64,000 bases of DNA. It comes from Flavimaricola marinus. GTDB taxonomy: Bacteria; Pseudomonadota; Alphaproteobacteria; Rhodobacterales; Rhodobacteraceae. The DNA lies in contig NZ_FXZK01000001.1 in NCBI RefSeq assembly GCF_900184895.1, positions 868,001-932,000 of the forward strand. The letters run 5' to 3'. The translations under genes and the position numbers were made by a program. Shown here piece after piece: positions 46,625 through 55,848 of this stretch; position 1 is the stretch's first letter; every line of letters begins with the position of its first letter. Under the pieces are notes generated by a model. It worked only from the letters and a program-made list of their open reading frames with translations, was not told where the DNA came from and made no database searches.

Positions 46625-47017
46625 ATGACACCTAACGACAAGACCGCCCTCGTCCGAACCTACTTCGAACGATTGACGGCATCCGACACTGACGGGATCG
46701 TCCGCTTGTTTGAAGACGACGCACATGTCATCTCACCATTCCTGGGCAAGATGCACGCAGCGGAGTTCTTTGAGAAACTTGGCAACGCCTCCGACGCGAG
46801 CAAGCTCACGGTCTTTGACGTCCTGCTCGGAGAAAACGGCGACAGCGCCGCCGCGCATTTCGAATATGACTGGACGCTAAAGAGCGGCGAGCAATTCGTG
46901 TTTCAGGGCGTCGACTACTTCAAGTTCGGCGAAAGCGGCCGGTTCGCGTCGATGTCGATATTCTACGACACCCATCCTGTCAGAGAAGACGTCGGCGACA
47001 AATACGCCTTGGCCTGA
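46625..47017 (+). CDS. Nuclear transport factor 2 family (SnoaL-like) protein
   Basis: A 130-residue NTF2-like protein: YFERLTASDTDGIVRLFEDDAHV and HFEYDWTLKSGEQFVFQGVDYF fit the cone-shaped alpha-beta fold used by SnoaL-type enzymes and ligand-binding proteins. No specific reaction can be assigned. The base composition is slightly lower in GC than its neighbours and the ribosome binding site is weak (GGAACGGG). Stands alone between divergent ytoQ and convergent pheT. Confidence 0.8.
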   Translation: MTPNDKTALVRTYFERLTASDTDGIVRLFEDDAHVISPFLGKMHAAEFFEKLGNASDASKLTVFDVLLGENGDSAAAHFEYDWTLKSGEQFVFQGVDYFKFGESGRFASMSIFYDTHPVREDVGDKYALA

Positions 47018-47087
47018 TCTCGTCAGCGCAGGGCGACCGAAGGTACGGCCCGGAATGGGCCGGGTCTCACCCCCGGCCCTCTCAAAT

Positions 47088-49484
47088 TCAACCGCGCAGC
47101 ACGCCGCCGGTGGCCTTGCTGACCTTTTCGACGATCTTGGCGCTGACGGCCTCGATATCCTTGTCCTTCAAGGTCGCCTCGGTGGGCTGCAAGCGCACCG
47201 TGATGGCGAGCGATTTCTTGCCCTCGCCCACGCTGCCGCCGATGAACTCGTCGAACACCCGAACATCGGTGATCAACGCCTTGTCGGCACCGGCAGCGGC
47301 ATTCACCAGAGTCAGAGCCTCCACGCCGGCATCGACCACAAAGGCAAAGTCGCGATCGACGGCCTGCAGGTCGGTAGCCACCAGAGGGGCGCGGGTCGAG
47401 GTCTTGGCCTTGGGCTGCGGCACCTCGGCGGGCCAGATGGTAAAGGCGACGGCAGGGCCCTTGATATCCATCTCGCGCAGCACGCGGGGATGCAGCTCGC
47501 CGAAGATGCCGAGCACCTTCTTGGGGCCGAGACAGATCTTGCCGTGACGGCCGGGGTGCCACCAATCGTCCGCACCGCGCAGAATCTGCACCTTGGCGGG
47601 GGCACCGATAGCGGCCAGAACCGCCTCGGCATCGGCCTTGGCGTCATAGAGATCGACCGGGCGGGCTTCGCCATGAACATCCTTGGGGCCGGTACGGCCG
47701 ATCAGCAGACCGGTCACCAGCACATGCTGCTCACCCGGCTCACCGCCGTGAAAGGCGGTGCCGACCTCGAACAGAGCCATATCGGCAAAGCCGCGGGCCT
47801 GATTGCGGGCCGCCGCACGAAGCAGACCGGGCAGCAGCGCCGGGCGCATATGGCTCATGTCGCTGGAAATCGGGTTCTCCAGCATGGTGGCGTCGTCACC
47901 TCCGCCAAACAGGGCGGCGGCGGGCTGGTCGATGAACGAATAGGTCACGCATTCGTTGTAGCCGAGCGCGGCACAGGTGCGGCGGGCGGCACTCTCGCGG
48001 AACTGCATCGGGGTCAGGATCGGCGCGGGCACGCCGGTGTGCTTGCGGGGCAGCGGCTTGCCGACCAGCTTGGTGAGAGACGCCATCCGGGCGACCTCCT
48101 CCACCAGATCCGCCTCGCCCTGCACGTCCGGGCGCCAGCTTGGCACCGACGCCATGTCGCCATCGAACTCAAAGCCGAGTGCCTCCAGCGTCGAGCGCTG
48201 GGTTTCGGGGGCAATCTCCATGCCCACAAGGCTCTGCACCCGGTCGGTGTCGAGCTTGTAGGCGCGGGACGTGTCGGGAATCGCGCCCGCCACGATCAGC
48301 TCGGAGGCTTCGCCACCGGCATTGTCCACGATCGTGCGAACGGCATGTTCGAGGCCCTCGATGGTGAAGGCCGGGTCGATCCCACGCTCAAAGCGGTAGC
48401 GGGCGTCCGAGTTGATCTTGAGGGCGCGGCCGGTATAGGCGATCTGGACCGGGTCCCAATAGGCGCTCTCGACAAAGACGTTGACGGTGTCCTCGGTGCA
48501 GCCGGTCGGCAGGCCACCCATCACACCGGCAATGCTCTCGGGGCCGGTGTCATCGGAAATGACCATCTGGCCGGCCTGCAAGGTATAGGTCTTGTCGTCG
48601 AGGGCGACGAGCTCTTCGCCACCCTTGGCGCGGTGAACGCGCAGATTGCCAGCCACCTTGTCGGCGTCAAAGACGTGCAGCGGGCGGTTGCGGTCATAGG
48701 TGAAGAAGTTGGTCACATCGACAAGGAACGAGATCGGGCGCAGGCCAATGGCCTTGAGCACGTCCTGAAGCCATTGCGGGCTGGGGCCGTTCTTGACGCC
48801 CCGGATCAACCGGCCGGCAAAGACGGGGCAGCCGTCCAGCGTATCCTCGGCGATCTCGACGGTCAGATCGGCCTTGAAGCTCGCCGGAACGGGGACGACA
48901 TCGCGTGGCTTCAACGTGCCAAGGCCACGGGCAGCCAGATCGCGGGCCACGCCGCGGACACCCAGCGCATCGGGGCGGTTCGGCGTGATGGCGATCTCGA
49001 TGACCGGGTCCACCTTGGCGGGATCGTTCTCGGCCAGCCAATCGATGAAACGGTCGCCAACTTCACCCGAGGGCAGTTCGATGATGCCGTCATGCTCCTC
49101 GGACAGCTCCATCTCGCGCTCGGAACACATCATGCCATAGCTCTCGATGCCACGGATCTTGCCGACACCGATGGTGGTGTCGATGCCCGGAACGTAAACG
49201 CCGGGCTTGGCGACGACGACGGTGATACCGGCACGGGCATTCGGGGCACCGCAGATGATCTGAAGCGGGCCGTCGTCGGTCTCCACCTGACAGACCTGCA
49301 AGCGGTCCGCCTCGGGATGCTTCTCGGCGCTGGTCACTTTGCCGATGGTGAAATCGGCCAGCCGGGCGGCGGGGTTCTCAACGCCCTCGACCTCCAGACC
49401 AAGGTCGGTCAGCGCCTCGGTGATCTCGTCCACCGATGCGGTGGTGTCGAGGTGATCTTTCAACCATGACAGAGTGAATTTCAT
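47088..49484 (-). CDS. pheT: Phenylalanine-tRNA ligase subunit beta
   Basis: A 798-residue subunit with the full bacterial layout: N-terminal B1 region, tRNA-binding OB domain (about residues 40-150, with KHPEADRLQVCQV), B3/B4 editing domain, B5 (about 400-470), the catalytic-like core, and the C-terminal FDX-ACB domain (about 705-798) that holds the tRNA acceptor stem. Works as alpha2-beta2 with PheS. Separated from pheS by yrhK, rather than directly adjacent as in many bacteria. Confidence 0.97.
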   Translation of the reverse strand: MKFTLSWLKDHLDTTASVDEITEALTDLGLEVEGVENPAARLADFTIGKVTSAEKHPEADRLQVCQVETDDGPLQIICGAPNARAGITVVVAKPGVYVPGIDTTIGVGKIRGIESYGMMCSEREMELSEEHDGIIELPSGEVGDRFIDWLAENDPAKVDPVIEIAITPNRPDALGVRGVARDLAARGLGTLKPRDVVPVPASFKADLTVEIAEDTLDGCPVFAGRLIRGVKNGPSPQWLQDVLKAIGLRPISFLVDVTNFFTYDRNRPLHVFDADKVAGNLRVHRAKGGEELVALDDKTYTLQAGQMVISDDTGPESIAGVMGGLPTGCTEDTVNVFVESAYWDPVQIAYTGRALKINSDARYRFERGIDPAFTIEGLEHAVRTIVDNAGGEASELIVAGAIPDTSRAYKLDTDRVQSLVGMEIAPETQRSTLEALGFEFDGDMASVPSWRPDVQGEADLVEEVARMASLTKLVGKPLPRKHTGVPAPILTPMQFRESAARRTCAALGYNECVTYSFIDQPAAALFGGGDDATMLENPISSDMSHMRPALLPGLLRAAARNQARGFADMALFEVGTAFHGGEPGEQHVLVTGLLIGRTGPKDVHGEARPVDLYDAKADAEAVLAAIGAPAKVQILRGADDWWHPGRHGKICLGPKKVLGIFGELHPRVLREMDIKGPAVAFTIWPAEVPQPKAKTSTRAPLVATDLQAVDRDFAFVVDAGVEALTLVNAAAGADKALITDVRVFDEFIGGSVGEGKKSLAITVRLQPTEATLKDKDIEAVSAKIVEKVSKATGGVLRG

Positions 49485-49493
49485 AGCGTGTCC

Positions 49494-49769
49494 TCAGTCT
49501 TTCAGCCGCTCGGCAATATCTTTTGTGTCGCCCATGGCGGCAAGGTGAAGTTCGCGCACCAGACGGATCGTCGGTTTGCAGGCAAAGAGGATCGACCCGA
49601 ACAGGAACATCCATGTGCCAACGGTCTGCCATGCATCGGAAAAGAACATGACCGATCCGATGACAAACAGGGCCGCAGCCAGAAAGTCCGCCATCGTATA
49701 GGCGATCTCATACAGGGCGTAACGGCGGCGCTGGTCGCTGTCCGAGCGGAGATCCTTGGTAAAGATCAT
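49494..49769 (-). CDS. YrhK domain membrane protein
   Basis: A 91-residue protein with two membrane helices (about AYTMADFLAAALFVIGSVMF and TVGTWMFLFGSILFACKP), a charged N-terminus (DQRRRYALYEIAYT) and the YrhK-type tail TIRLVRELHLA. Function unknown. Inserted between pheS and pheT, nine bases before pheT, so it is coexpressed with Phe-tRNA synthetase. Confidence 0.85.
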   Translation of the reverse strand: MIFTKDLRSDSDQRRRYALYEIAYTMADFLAAALFVIGSVMFFSDAWQTVGTWMFLFGSILFACKPTIRLVRELHLAAMGDTKDIAERLKD

Positions 49770-49885
49770 CGGCGCACCCGCCGTGTCATCGGCCGAGGCG
49801 CGGCACTGGCCGGCATGACCGCGGCGGCCATCGCCACGCGGGCCTCAACGACATTCGTCGGTCGCAAGGTGGCGCCGGTGCCCGT
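49766..49885 (-). CDS. Possible very small ORF between pheS and yrhK
   Basis: A GTG right after the pheS stop (TGAGGTG) opens a 39-codon frame (start VTGTGATLRPTNVVEARVAM) whose TGA overlaps the yrhK ATG (ATGA). The overlaps would suit translational coupling, but the composition is what chance would give in this GC-rich strand and no homologue is recognised. Confidence 0.2.
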   Translation of the reverse strand, partial: TGTGATLRPTNVVEARVAMAAAVMPASAAPRPMTRRVRR

Positions 49886-49889
49886 CACC

Positions 49890-50954
49890 TCATACCCCGC
49901 CATGCAGCGTCGGCACCTGCAGCGCGCTAAAGCCGTAGTGGCGCAGCCAGCGCAGGTCGCTCTCGAAGAAGGCGCGCAGATCGGGGATGCCGTATTTCAG
50001 CATCGCGAGGCGGTCGATCCCGACGCCAAAGGCAAAGCCTTGCCACTGGTCCGGGTCGACGCCGGCAGCGGCCAGAACCTTGGGATGGACCATGCCAGAG
50101 CCGAGAACCTCGAGCCAGCTGTCGCCCTCGCCCACGCGGACCTGACCGTCGACCCACGAACACTGGATGTCGATCTCGGCGGACGGCTCGGTAAAGGGGA
50201 AGTGGTTGGCGCGGAACCGGGTGGCGACAGGCACGCCAAAGAACGCGGCCAGAGCCGACTCGAGCACCCACTTGAGGTTGGCCATGCTCACGTCCTTGTC
50301 GATGGCGAGGCCCTCGATCTGGTTGAACATCGGGGTGTGGGTCTGGTCATAGTCGGCACGATAGACGCGACCGGGACAGATCACGCGAATGGGGGCGCCT
50401 CCGGCCTCCATCGAGCGGATCTGCACCGGGCTGGTGTGGGTGCGCAGGACGTGGGGCGGGCGATTGTCGCCCTCCTTGCGGTGGGTGTAGAACGTGTCCA
50501 TCTCGGCGCGTGCGGGGTGATGACCGGGGATGTTCAGGGCGTCGAAGTTGTACCAGTCGCTCTCGATCTGGGGGCCCTCGGCCACGGCAAAGCCCATATC
50601 GGCAAAGATGGCGATGAGTTCTTCTGTCACCTGACTGATCGGATGGACAGAGCCCGCGCCACGGCGACGACCGGGCAGAGTGACGTCCATCCATTCGGAT
50701 TTCAGGCGCTCGTCGAGGGCGGCATCGGCCAGCGCCATCTTCTTGGCGGCGAGGGCGGCGTTGATCTCGTCCTTGAGGGCGTTCAGGGCCGGACCGGCGA
50801 CCTGTCGCTGCTCGGGGGACATCTTGCCCAACTCGCGCATCTGAAGACTGATCTCGCCCTTCTTGCCCAAGGCCTGCACGCGCAGGTCCTCAAGAGCAGC
50901 CTCGTCCGAGGCGGCCCCAATCAGGTCGAGATACTTGGCTTTGAGATCGTCCAT
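49890..50954 (-). CDS. pheS: Phenylalanine-tRNA ligase subunit alpha
   Basis: A 354-residue class II synthetase subunit. N-terminal coiled coil (residues 1-90) that contacts tRNA, then motif 1 and motif 2 ([29 protein letters not shown]) and motif 3 ([17 protein letters not shown]). First gene of pheS-yrhK-pheT on the minus strand. Confidence 0.97.
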   Translation of the reverse strand: MDDLKAKYLDLIGAASDEAALEDLRVQALGKKGEISLQMRELGKMSPEQRQVAGPALNALKDEINAALAAKKMALADAALDERLKSEWMDVTLPGRRRGAGSVHPISQVTEELIAIFADMGFAVAEGPQIESDWYNFDALNIPGHHPARAEMDTFYTHRKEGDNRPPHVLRTHTSPVQIRSMEAGGAPIRVICPGRVYRADYDQTHTPMFNQIEGLAIDKDVSMANLKWVLESALAAFFGVPVATRFRANHFPFTEPSAEIDIQCSWVDGQVRVGEGDSWLEVLGSGMVHPKVLAAAGVDPDQWQGFAFGVGIDRLAMLKYGIPDLRAFFESDLRWLRHYGFSALQVPTLHGGV

Positions 50955-51052
50955 AACGGGCCCCTTGAATTGGTCCCGCAGGAGGTAGCGAAATGGGGGG
51001 CGGGTTGCAAGTCAGGGGCCGCCTGCAAGGGCACGGCGGCCCGACGGCGGGG

Positions 51053-51370
51053 CTACTCTACGCCGGCACAGGCCATCGCCACCGCGAACGCGTCCGCGGA
51101 GCCACCGCGCTGGACAAACAAGGCACGGGCAGCAGCCAGATCGCCACCCGCATCAAAGAACGCCTGAAGACCCTGCAGGGCAATGTCCTCGGGGTGCTGG
51201 GCATAGCTGTCGGTGAACCAGGTGCTGACGGTGCCGTCGGCGCGGAATTCGTCGACGTAGCCGGACAGCCACTGATAGCCCTCGGGGGCATCGGCCGGGC
51301 AGGTCGCGGCAAAGGCGGCGGTGGACAGGGCGGTCAGGGCGGCGGCGGCCAGAACGGAACTGTGAAACAC
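51053..51370 (-). CDS. Small secreted hypothetical protein
   Basis: A 105-residue protein with a textbook signal peptide ([20 protein letters not shown], cleavage after AFA). The mature ~85 residues contain only two cysteines, near the ends, which may form a disulfide. No family recognised. GTG start at 51370 with GAGGAGA upstream. It lies between rplT and pheS on their strand. Confidence 0.72.
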   Translation of the reverse strand: MFHSSVLAAAALTALSTAAFAATCPADAPEGYQWLSGYVDEFRADGTVSTWFTDSYAQHPEDIALQGLQAFFDAGGDLAAARALFVQRGGSADAFAVAMACAGVE

Positions 51371-51447
51371 TAGGCTCTCCTCACTGTGGAACCGGCAGTC
51401 GGCAATCTGACGGGCAAAAGGTCAAGCCATATCGACCGGCTCGAACG

Positions 51448-51473
51448 AAAAAGGCCGCCCCGGGGGACGGCCT
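51448..51473 (-). terminator. Terminator of rpmI-rplT
   Basis: On the minus strand a nine-pair stem with one G-U (AGGCCGTCC/GGGCGGCCT) and a four-base loop runs into TTTTT. It lies 25 bp past the rplT stop. Confidence 0.9.
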
Positions 51474-51497
51474 CTCGAATTCCATCAGAAGCGCGGC

Positions 51498-51860
51498 TTA
51501 AGCAGCCAGCGCGTCCTTGGCTTTGCCAACGATCGCACCGAAGGCTTCGGGCTCGTTCACAGCCAGATCGGCAAGGACCTTACGGTCGACTTCGATACCG
51601 GCCAGCGACAGACCGTTGATGAACTTGGAGTAGGTCATCGATTCGTCGATCGCACGGACACCTGCGTTGATGCGCTGGATCCACAGGGCGCGGAAGTTGC
51701 GCTTGCGGTTCTTGCGGTCGCGGGTCGCGTATTGGTTGGCCTTGTCGACGGCCTGCTTGGCGACCTTGAAGGTCTTGGAACGCCGGTCATAGTAACCTTT
51801 GGCCGCGTCCAGAATCTTCTTGTGACGACGATGGGTGACGGTTCCGCCTTTAACTCTCAT
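51498..51860 (-). CDS. rplT: 50S ribosomal protein L20
   Basis: A 120-residue basic protein that nucleates 50S assembly on 23S rRNA. Begins [20 protein letters not shown], continues with the long basic helix ([20 protein letters not shown]) and [20 protein letters not shown]. Twelve bases after rpmI. Confidence 0.98.
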   Translation of the reverse strand: MRVKGGTVTHRRHKKILDAAKGYYDRRSKTFKVAKQAVDKANQYATRDRKNRKRNFRALWIQRINAGVRAIDESMTYSKFINGLSLAGIEVDRKVLADLAVNEPEAFGAIVGKAKDALAA

Positions 51861-51872
51861 GTCAGTCTCTCC

Positions 51873-52073
51873 TTAGCGTGCGTAGGGCATCATTGGCTTG
51901 ATGATACCTTCATCAGCCTTCGACAGGGTTGTGGTCCCACGGGCATTGCGGAGGAACTTGTTGGTGCGCTTGATCATACCGTGGCGTTTGCCGGCTTGGC
52001 CTGCCAGGATACGGCCAGTGGCCGTCACCTTGAACCGCTTCTTGCAGCTCGATTTTGTCTTCATCTTAGGCAT
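51873..52073 (-). CDS. rpmI: 50S ribosomal protein L35
   Basis: A 66-residue, strongly basic protein: [20 protein letters not shown] and the conserved [21 protein letters not shown] 52073 with AGGAGACC. infC, which often precedes rpmI, is not here; the gene has its own promoter. Confidence 0.98.
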   Translation of the reverse strand: MPKMKTKSSCKKRFKVTATGRILAGQAGKRHGMIKRTNKFLRNARGTTTLSKADEGIIKPMMPYAR

Positions 52074-52151
52074 TTCGGTCTCCTGATTAGAGGTCGTAAA
52101 CGCGCGACTCGGCATGCCACTTTGGCCGGACGTGCGGGCGATAGAGCGCGC

Positions 52152-52180
52152 CGTATAGGACGGTGCGAACGACTTGGCAA
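52152..52180 (-). promoter_or_regulatory. Promoter of rpmI-rplT
   Basis: On the minus strand TTGCCA (52180-52175), a 17-base spacer, then TATACG (52157-52152). Transcription would start near 52145, leaving a leader of about 70 nt before rpmI. Confidence 0.6.
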
Positions 52181-52285
52181 GAGCGAACAACGGGCCGGGA
52201 GGCAAGTCAGAAAATCGTTGCGCGGCGCGCACCGGCCCTGCGACACTCTGGTGGACCCCCGGCAAGCAACAGTCAAGGAGCGCAG

Positions 52286-52840
52286 ATGTCCCGGATCAAC
52301 ATCGTCTTGTGCAAAACGCTGCCGCCCAAGGACGACCTCAACGGCATCCTGATCCGATATTACGAAACCGTCGTGTCCCGGATGCGCAGGATGGGGTTCG
52401 AGATCGACGATTCCGCTCCGACCAGCGCCCTGGCCGAATTCTGGGCGAACGCCGACGCCTATCTGCCGCCGAATGGCTGCCTCGTTCTGGCCCAAGACGC
52501 GGACGGGCAGATCGTCGGCTGCGGGATGATGAAAAAGCTGGACGCGGAGACCGGCGAACTGAAACGGGTCTTCGTCGGCGAAGCCGCCCGCGGAACAGGC
52601 ACCGGGCGGGCGCTCATTCAGGCGCGGATCGACGCGGCGCGGGAGATGGGGCTGAAACGACTGGTCGCAGACACGCTGACGCCCAATGTCGAAATGCGGA
52701 GCCTCTACCCCAAGTTGGGGTTCACCGAGGTCGAAGAACCGATCGAGACGACGACCTACCTCGACCAGCCGATGCTGCGGCCGCACATGCATTATTTCGT
52801 CATGGAGATCGAAGGCAGCGATGCATCCGCGCCGCCTTGA
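52286..52840 (+). CDS. GNAT family N-acetyltransferase
   Basis: A 184-residue GCN5-related acetyltransferase. The acetyl-CoA pyrophosphate loop is [21 protein letters not shown] (motif A), and the C-terminal motif B is [10 protein letters not shown]. Substrate unknown; the N-terminal half is not diagnostic. ATG 52286 has AAGGAG. Divergent from rpmI. Confidence 0.87.
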   Translation: MSRINIVLCKTLPPKDDLNGILIRYYETVVSRMRRMGFEIDDSAPTSALAEFWANADAYLPPNGCLVLAQDADGQIVGCGMMKKLDAETGELKRVFVGEAARGTGTGRALIQARIDAAREMGLKRLVADTLTPNVEMRSLYPKLGFTEVEEPIETTTYLDQPMLRPHMHYFVMEIEGSDASAPP

Positions 52841-52915
52841 ACCATGCGGGCGGCCGGCATACCTTTGACGAAACGCCTCTCGGCTTCGTCGCACTCACCC
52901 CGGAACGCGCCCGCC

Positions 52916-53218
52916 ATGTTCGAAACTCTCATCGACAAAGCCTTCAAACGCGCCGAGGAGAACGGCGAACTCGACGATCTCCCGGGCAAGGGGAAACCGA
53001 TCGAAAAGAGCAGCCTCAACGCCGATCCGTTCGCGCATGTCTATGCCGAAAGCGGGAACATGACGCCCTTCGGGGCCATCAACGCTCAAATCAGCGACGC
53101 CCACAAGCGGCTGGCCGAGACCACGGATCCGGCACAGAGGCGGGCGATCCAGACCGAGCTTTCGGAACTCGAAACCCGCAAGGCGATCGAGATGGAAACC
53201 TGGAAGCGATACAGCTGA
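52916..53218 (+). CDS. DUF1992 domain protein (DnaJ-homologue C28-like)
   Basis: A 100-residue protein made of the DUF1992 core: IDKAFKRAEENGELDDLPGKGKPI, NADPFAHVYAESG, then a Glu/Arg-rich coiled C-terminal helix. The function is unproven. ATG 52916 is used because it directly begins the conserved region; an in-frame ATG at 52844 adds unrelated residues. Follows the GNAT gene by 75 bp. Confidence 0.85.
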   Translation: MFETLIDKAFKRAEENGELDDLPGKGKPIEKSSLNADPFAHVYAESGNMTPFGAINAQISDAHKRLAETTDPAQRRAIQTELSELETRKAIEMETWKRYS

Positions 53219-53262
53219 AATCCGGCACCCGGCGCCACCGGCAATGTCGAAGGCAGCGCCGT

Positions 53263-53487
53263 CTAGTTGATATAGTAACCGATCACGCGGGCGAACACGC
53301 TGGGGATCTCTGAGACCTGATAGCCGCCGGGGGTCTGATAGACCGCAAGTGCAATCAGGCCGCCACCGATCATCACCATGATCGCGGCGGCCCGCGGTGC
53401 GCGGCCCTCGGAAAAGGCACCGACGATCGCGGGAATGGTAAATGCCACCACCACGATCCCGACCACCAGAAACAGATCAGCGTTCAT
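53263..53487 (-). CDS. Small two-helix membrane protein, hypothetical
   Basis: A 74-residue protein with two hydrophobic helices (LFLVVGIVVVAFTIPAIVGA and AAAIMVMIGGGLIALAVY) joined by a short basic loop (SEGRAPR). No family recognised beyond similar small proteins near pyk in Rhodobacterales. It starts 35 bp after the pyk stop on the same strand. Confidence 0.7.
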   Translation of the reverse strand: MNADLFLVVGIVVVAFTIPAIVGAFSEGRAPRAAAIMVMIGGGLIALAVYQTPGGYQVSEIPSVFARVIGYYIN

Positions 53488-53522
53488 TCAGAGCCCCTTC
53501 CACCACTACATGTGGTGTGAGG

Positions 53523-54971
53523 TTACTCTGGATCGGCACTATAAATCAAACGTTCCTCGCAGGGGGCCACACGAAGAATGTTGGTCGAACCCGGCGTGTT
53601 GAACGGCACGCCCGCGGTCACGATGATCATGTCCGAATCGGACGCGTTCAATTCGGCCCGCGCCGCGCGGACGGCGGCGATCACCGCCGACTTGAACCGG
53701 TCGACAGGTCCGACCACCACGTTGATGGTGCCCCAGCTCAGGCACATGCGGCGGGCGGTGCGTTCCTCCGAGGTCAGGGCGATGATCGGCACCCGCGGGC
53801 GCTCGCGCGAGACGAGGGACGCGGTGGTGCCCGACTGGCTGAAACAGCAGATCGCCTTGACGTTGGTGGTCTCCGCGATTTCGCGGGCGGCGGCGACGAT
53901 GCCGTCCGCGACACTGTGGCGAACGGCGGCACGGCTCGATTCGATGATCTGGGTATAGGTCGGGTCGGATTCGACCTCGCCAGCCACGTTGTCCATCGTC
54001 GTGACGGCCTCGATGGGATAGCTGCCGGCGGCGCTCTCGGCGCTCAGCATGATGGCGTCGGCGCCCTCGTAGATGGCGGTCGCCACGTCCGAGACTTCGG
54101 CGCGGGTCGGCATCGGGCTTTCGATCATGCTCTCGAGCATCTGGGTCGCCACGATTACCGGCTTGGCCGCGGCGCGGCACTGACGGACGAGGCGCTTCTG
54201 GATCGGCGGCACGTTCTGCACGGGCAGCTCGACCCCCAGATCGCCACGGGCCACCATGATGCCGTCCGAGGCTTCGAGGATCTCGTCAAAGGACTTCACC
54301 GCAGAAGGCTTTTCGATCTTGGACAGGATCGCGGCACGGCCCTTGGCCAATGCGCGGGCCTCGTCCACGTCCGCCTTGCGCTGGACAAAGGACAGGGCGA
54401 GCCAGTCGACACCCAGCTCGCAGACGAACTCGAGGTCCTTGCGGTCCTTGTCGGACAGCGCAGCGAGGGGAAGCACCACGTCGGGGACGTTCACGCCCTT
54501 GCGGTTGCTGATCTGACCACCGACGACGACTTCGCAATTGGCGAAATCGGCACCGCAATCCTTGACCTTCAGGCGAATCTTGCCGTCGTTGACGAGCAGG
54601 CTCGCGCCCGGCTCCAGCGCATCGAAGATCTCCTTGTGAGGAAGCTGGACGCGGTCGATGTCGCCGGGGGTGGAATCGAGGTCGAGACGGAAATCGGCAC
54701 CGGGGACAAGCTCGACGCCGCCGTCTTCGGCAAACACACCGACGCGCAGCTTCGGGCCCTGAAGGTCGGCAAGGATGGAAATCGGAGTGCCCAGATCGGC
54801 CTCGACCTTGCGGATCGTCTCGTGACGCACGCGGATCTCGTCATGGCTGCCGTGGCTCATGTTCAGGCGGAACACATCGGCCCCGGCCTCGAACAACTTG
54901 CGAATCATTTCATAGCTATTCGAAGCCGGGCCAAGCGTGGCTACGATTTTAACATTGCGATGGCGTCTCAT
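53523..54971 (-). CDS. pyk: Pyruvate kinase
   Basis: A 482-residue glycolytic enzyme. Substrate and metal residues lie in LNMSHGSHDE, the catalytic Lys region is AAILSKIEKP, the Mg-binding segment is MVARGDLGVE, and ATQMLESM matches the family signature. A barrel, B cap and C-terminal allosteric domain are all present. Divergent from the N-formylglutamate amidohydrolase gene. Confidence 0.97.
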   Translation of the reverse strand: MRRHRNVKIVATLGPASNSYEMIRKLFEAGADVFRLNMSHGSHDEIRVRHETIRKVEADLGTPISILADLQGPKLRVGVFAEDGGVELVPGADFRLDLDSTPGDIDRVQLPHKEIFDALEPGASLLVNDGKIRLKVKDCGADFANCEVVVGGQISNRKGVNVPDVVLPLAALSDKDRKDLEFVCELGVDWLALSFVQRKADVDEARALAKGRAAILSKIEKPSAVKSFDEILEASDGIMVARGDLGVELPVQNVPPIQKRLVRQCRAAAKPVIVATQMLESMIESPMPTRAEVSDVATAIYEGADAIMLSAESAAGSYPIEAVTTMDNVAGEVESDPTYTQIIESSRAAVRHSVADGIVAAAREIAETTNVKAICCFSQSGTTASLVSRERPRVPIIALTSEERTARRMCLSWGTINVVVGPVDRFKSAVIAAVRAARAELNASDSDMIIVTAGVPFNTPGSTNILRVAPCEERLIYSADPE

Positions 54972-55107
54972 CGGTTTAGTCCCTGTCTCTGGGTGGCGGC
55001 GCCGTTAGCGGTAACGCCATATTCAGCGCCCTTATTGCCCATTTCACTTCGTCGAACAACTAGACTATGACGCATGACAACAACATGTCAGGCCCAAATC
55101 TCGTCAA

Positions 55108-55848
55108 ATGACCCCTTCCGCCCACGAAATAATCGGTGAAAACCGGCCGGGCCGGTGGCTCGTCACCTGCGACCATGCCACGAACCATGTGCCCGAGTGG
55201 GTCAACGGGGGGGATCTGGGGCTTCCGGCGGCGGATATGGGGCGACACATCGCCTTTGATCCGGGGGCGGCGGGGCTGACGCTGGCGCTGGCGGCGGAAC
55301 TGAACGGGCCGGCCCTGCTGACCAACTTCTCGCGGCTGGTGATCGACCCGAACCGGGGGGAAGACGACCCCACGCTGCTGATGCGGCTCTATGACGGGAC
55401 GATCATCCCGGCCAACCGGCACGCCGGACAGGCAGAGCTCGACGAACGGCTGGAGCGGCTCTACCGACCCTATCACGAGGACTACGCCCGGATGGCGGCG
55501 CGGGCCGATACGGTGATCTGCGCGATTCACACGTTCACGCCGCAACTGCGGGGCCGACCGCCACGGCCCTGGCATGTGGGGATCCTCTATTCGCACCGGG
55601 ACAGCCGGCTGGCGCGGCCGCTGATCGACAGGCTGCGGGCCGAAGAAGACCTTTGCATCGGGGACAACGAGCCCTATCTTGGGCATCTGCCCGGAGACAG
55701 CATCGACAAACACGCGCTGGCGCATGGCCGACCGAACGTGCTGATCGAACTTCGGAACGATCTGATCGAAACAGCACAGCAGCAGGCAGACTGGGCCGCC
55801 CGTCTGGCACCGCTGCTGAACGAGACACTCAAAGGAACCGGCCTATGA
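55108..55848 (+). CDS. N-formylglutamate amidohydrolase family protein
   Basis: A 246-residue zinc-dependent amidohydrolase (HutG/FGase family). TCDHATNHVPEW holds the first metal-ligand His; later ligands are in TNFSRLVIDPNRG, IHTFTPQL and HVGILYSHRDSRLA, and VLIELRNDLI closes the site. It cleaves N-formyl-glutamate, the last step of one histidine breakdown route, but no hut genes are nearby. Its stop overlaps the start of the HAD gene (TATGA). Confidence 0.9.
   Translation: MTPSAHEIIGENRPGRWLVTCDHATNHVPEWVNGGDLGLPAADMGRHIAFDPGAAGLTLALAAELNGPALLTNFSRLVIDPNRGEDDPTLLMRLYDGTIIPANRHAGQAELDERLERLYRPYHEDYARMAARADTVICAIHTFTPQLRGRPPRPWHVGILYSHRDSRLARPLIDRLRAEEDLCIGDNEPYLGHLPGDSIDKHALAHGRPNVLIELRNDLIETAQQQADWAARLAPLLNETLKGTGL

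Noticed and set aside
47055-49469. An 804-codon plus-strand open frame
   Set aside because: Exactly antisense to pheT; composition is that of a GC-rich shadow frame with no recognisable domain.
49488-51167. A 559-codon plus-strand open frame
   Set aside because: Antisense to yrhK and pheS; no protein-like motifs.
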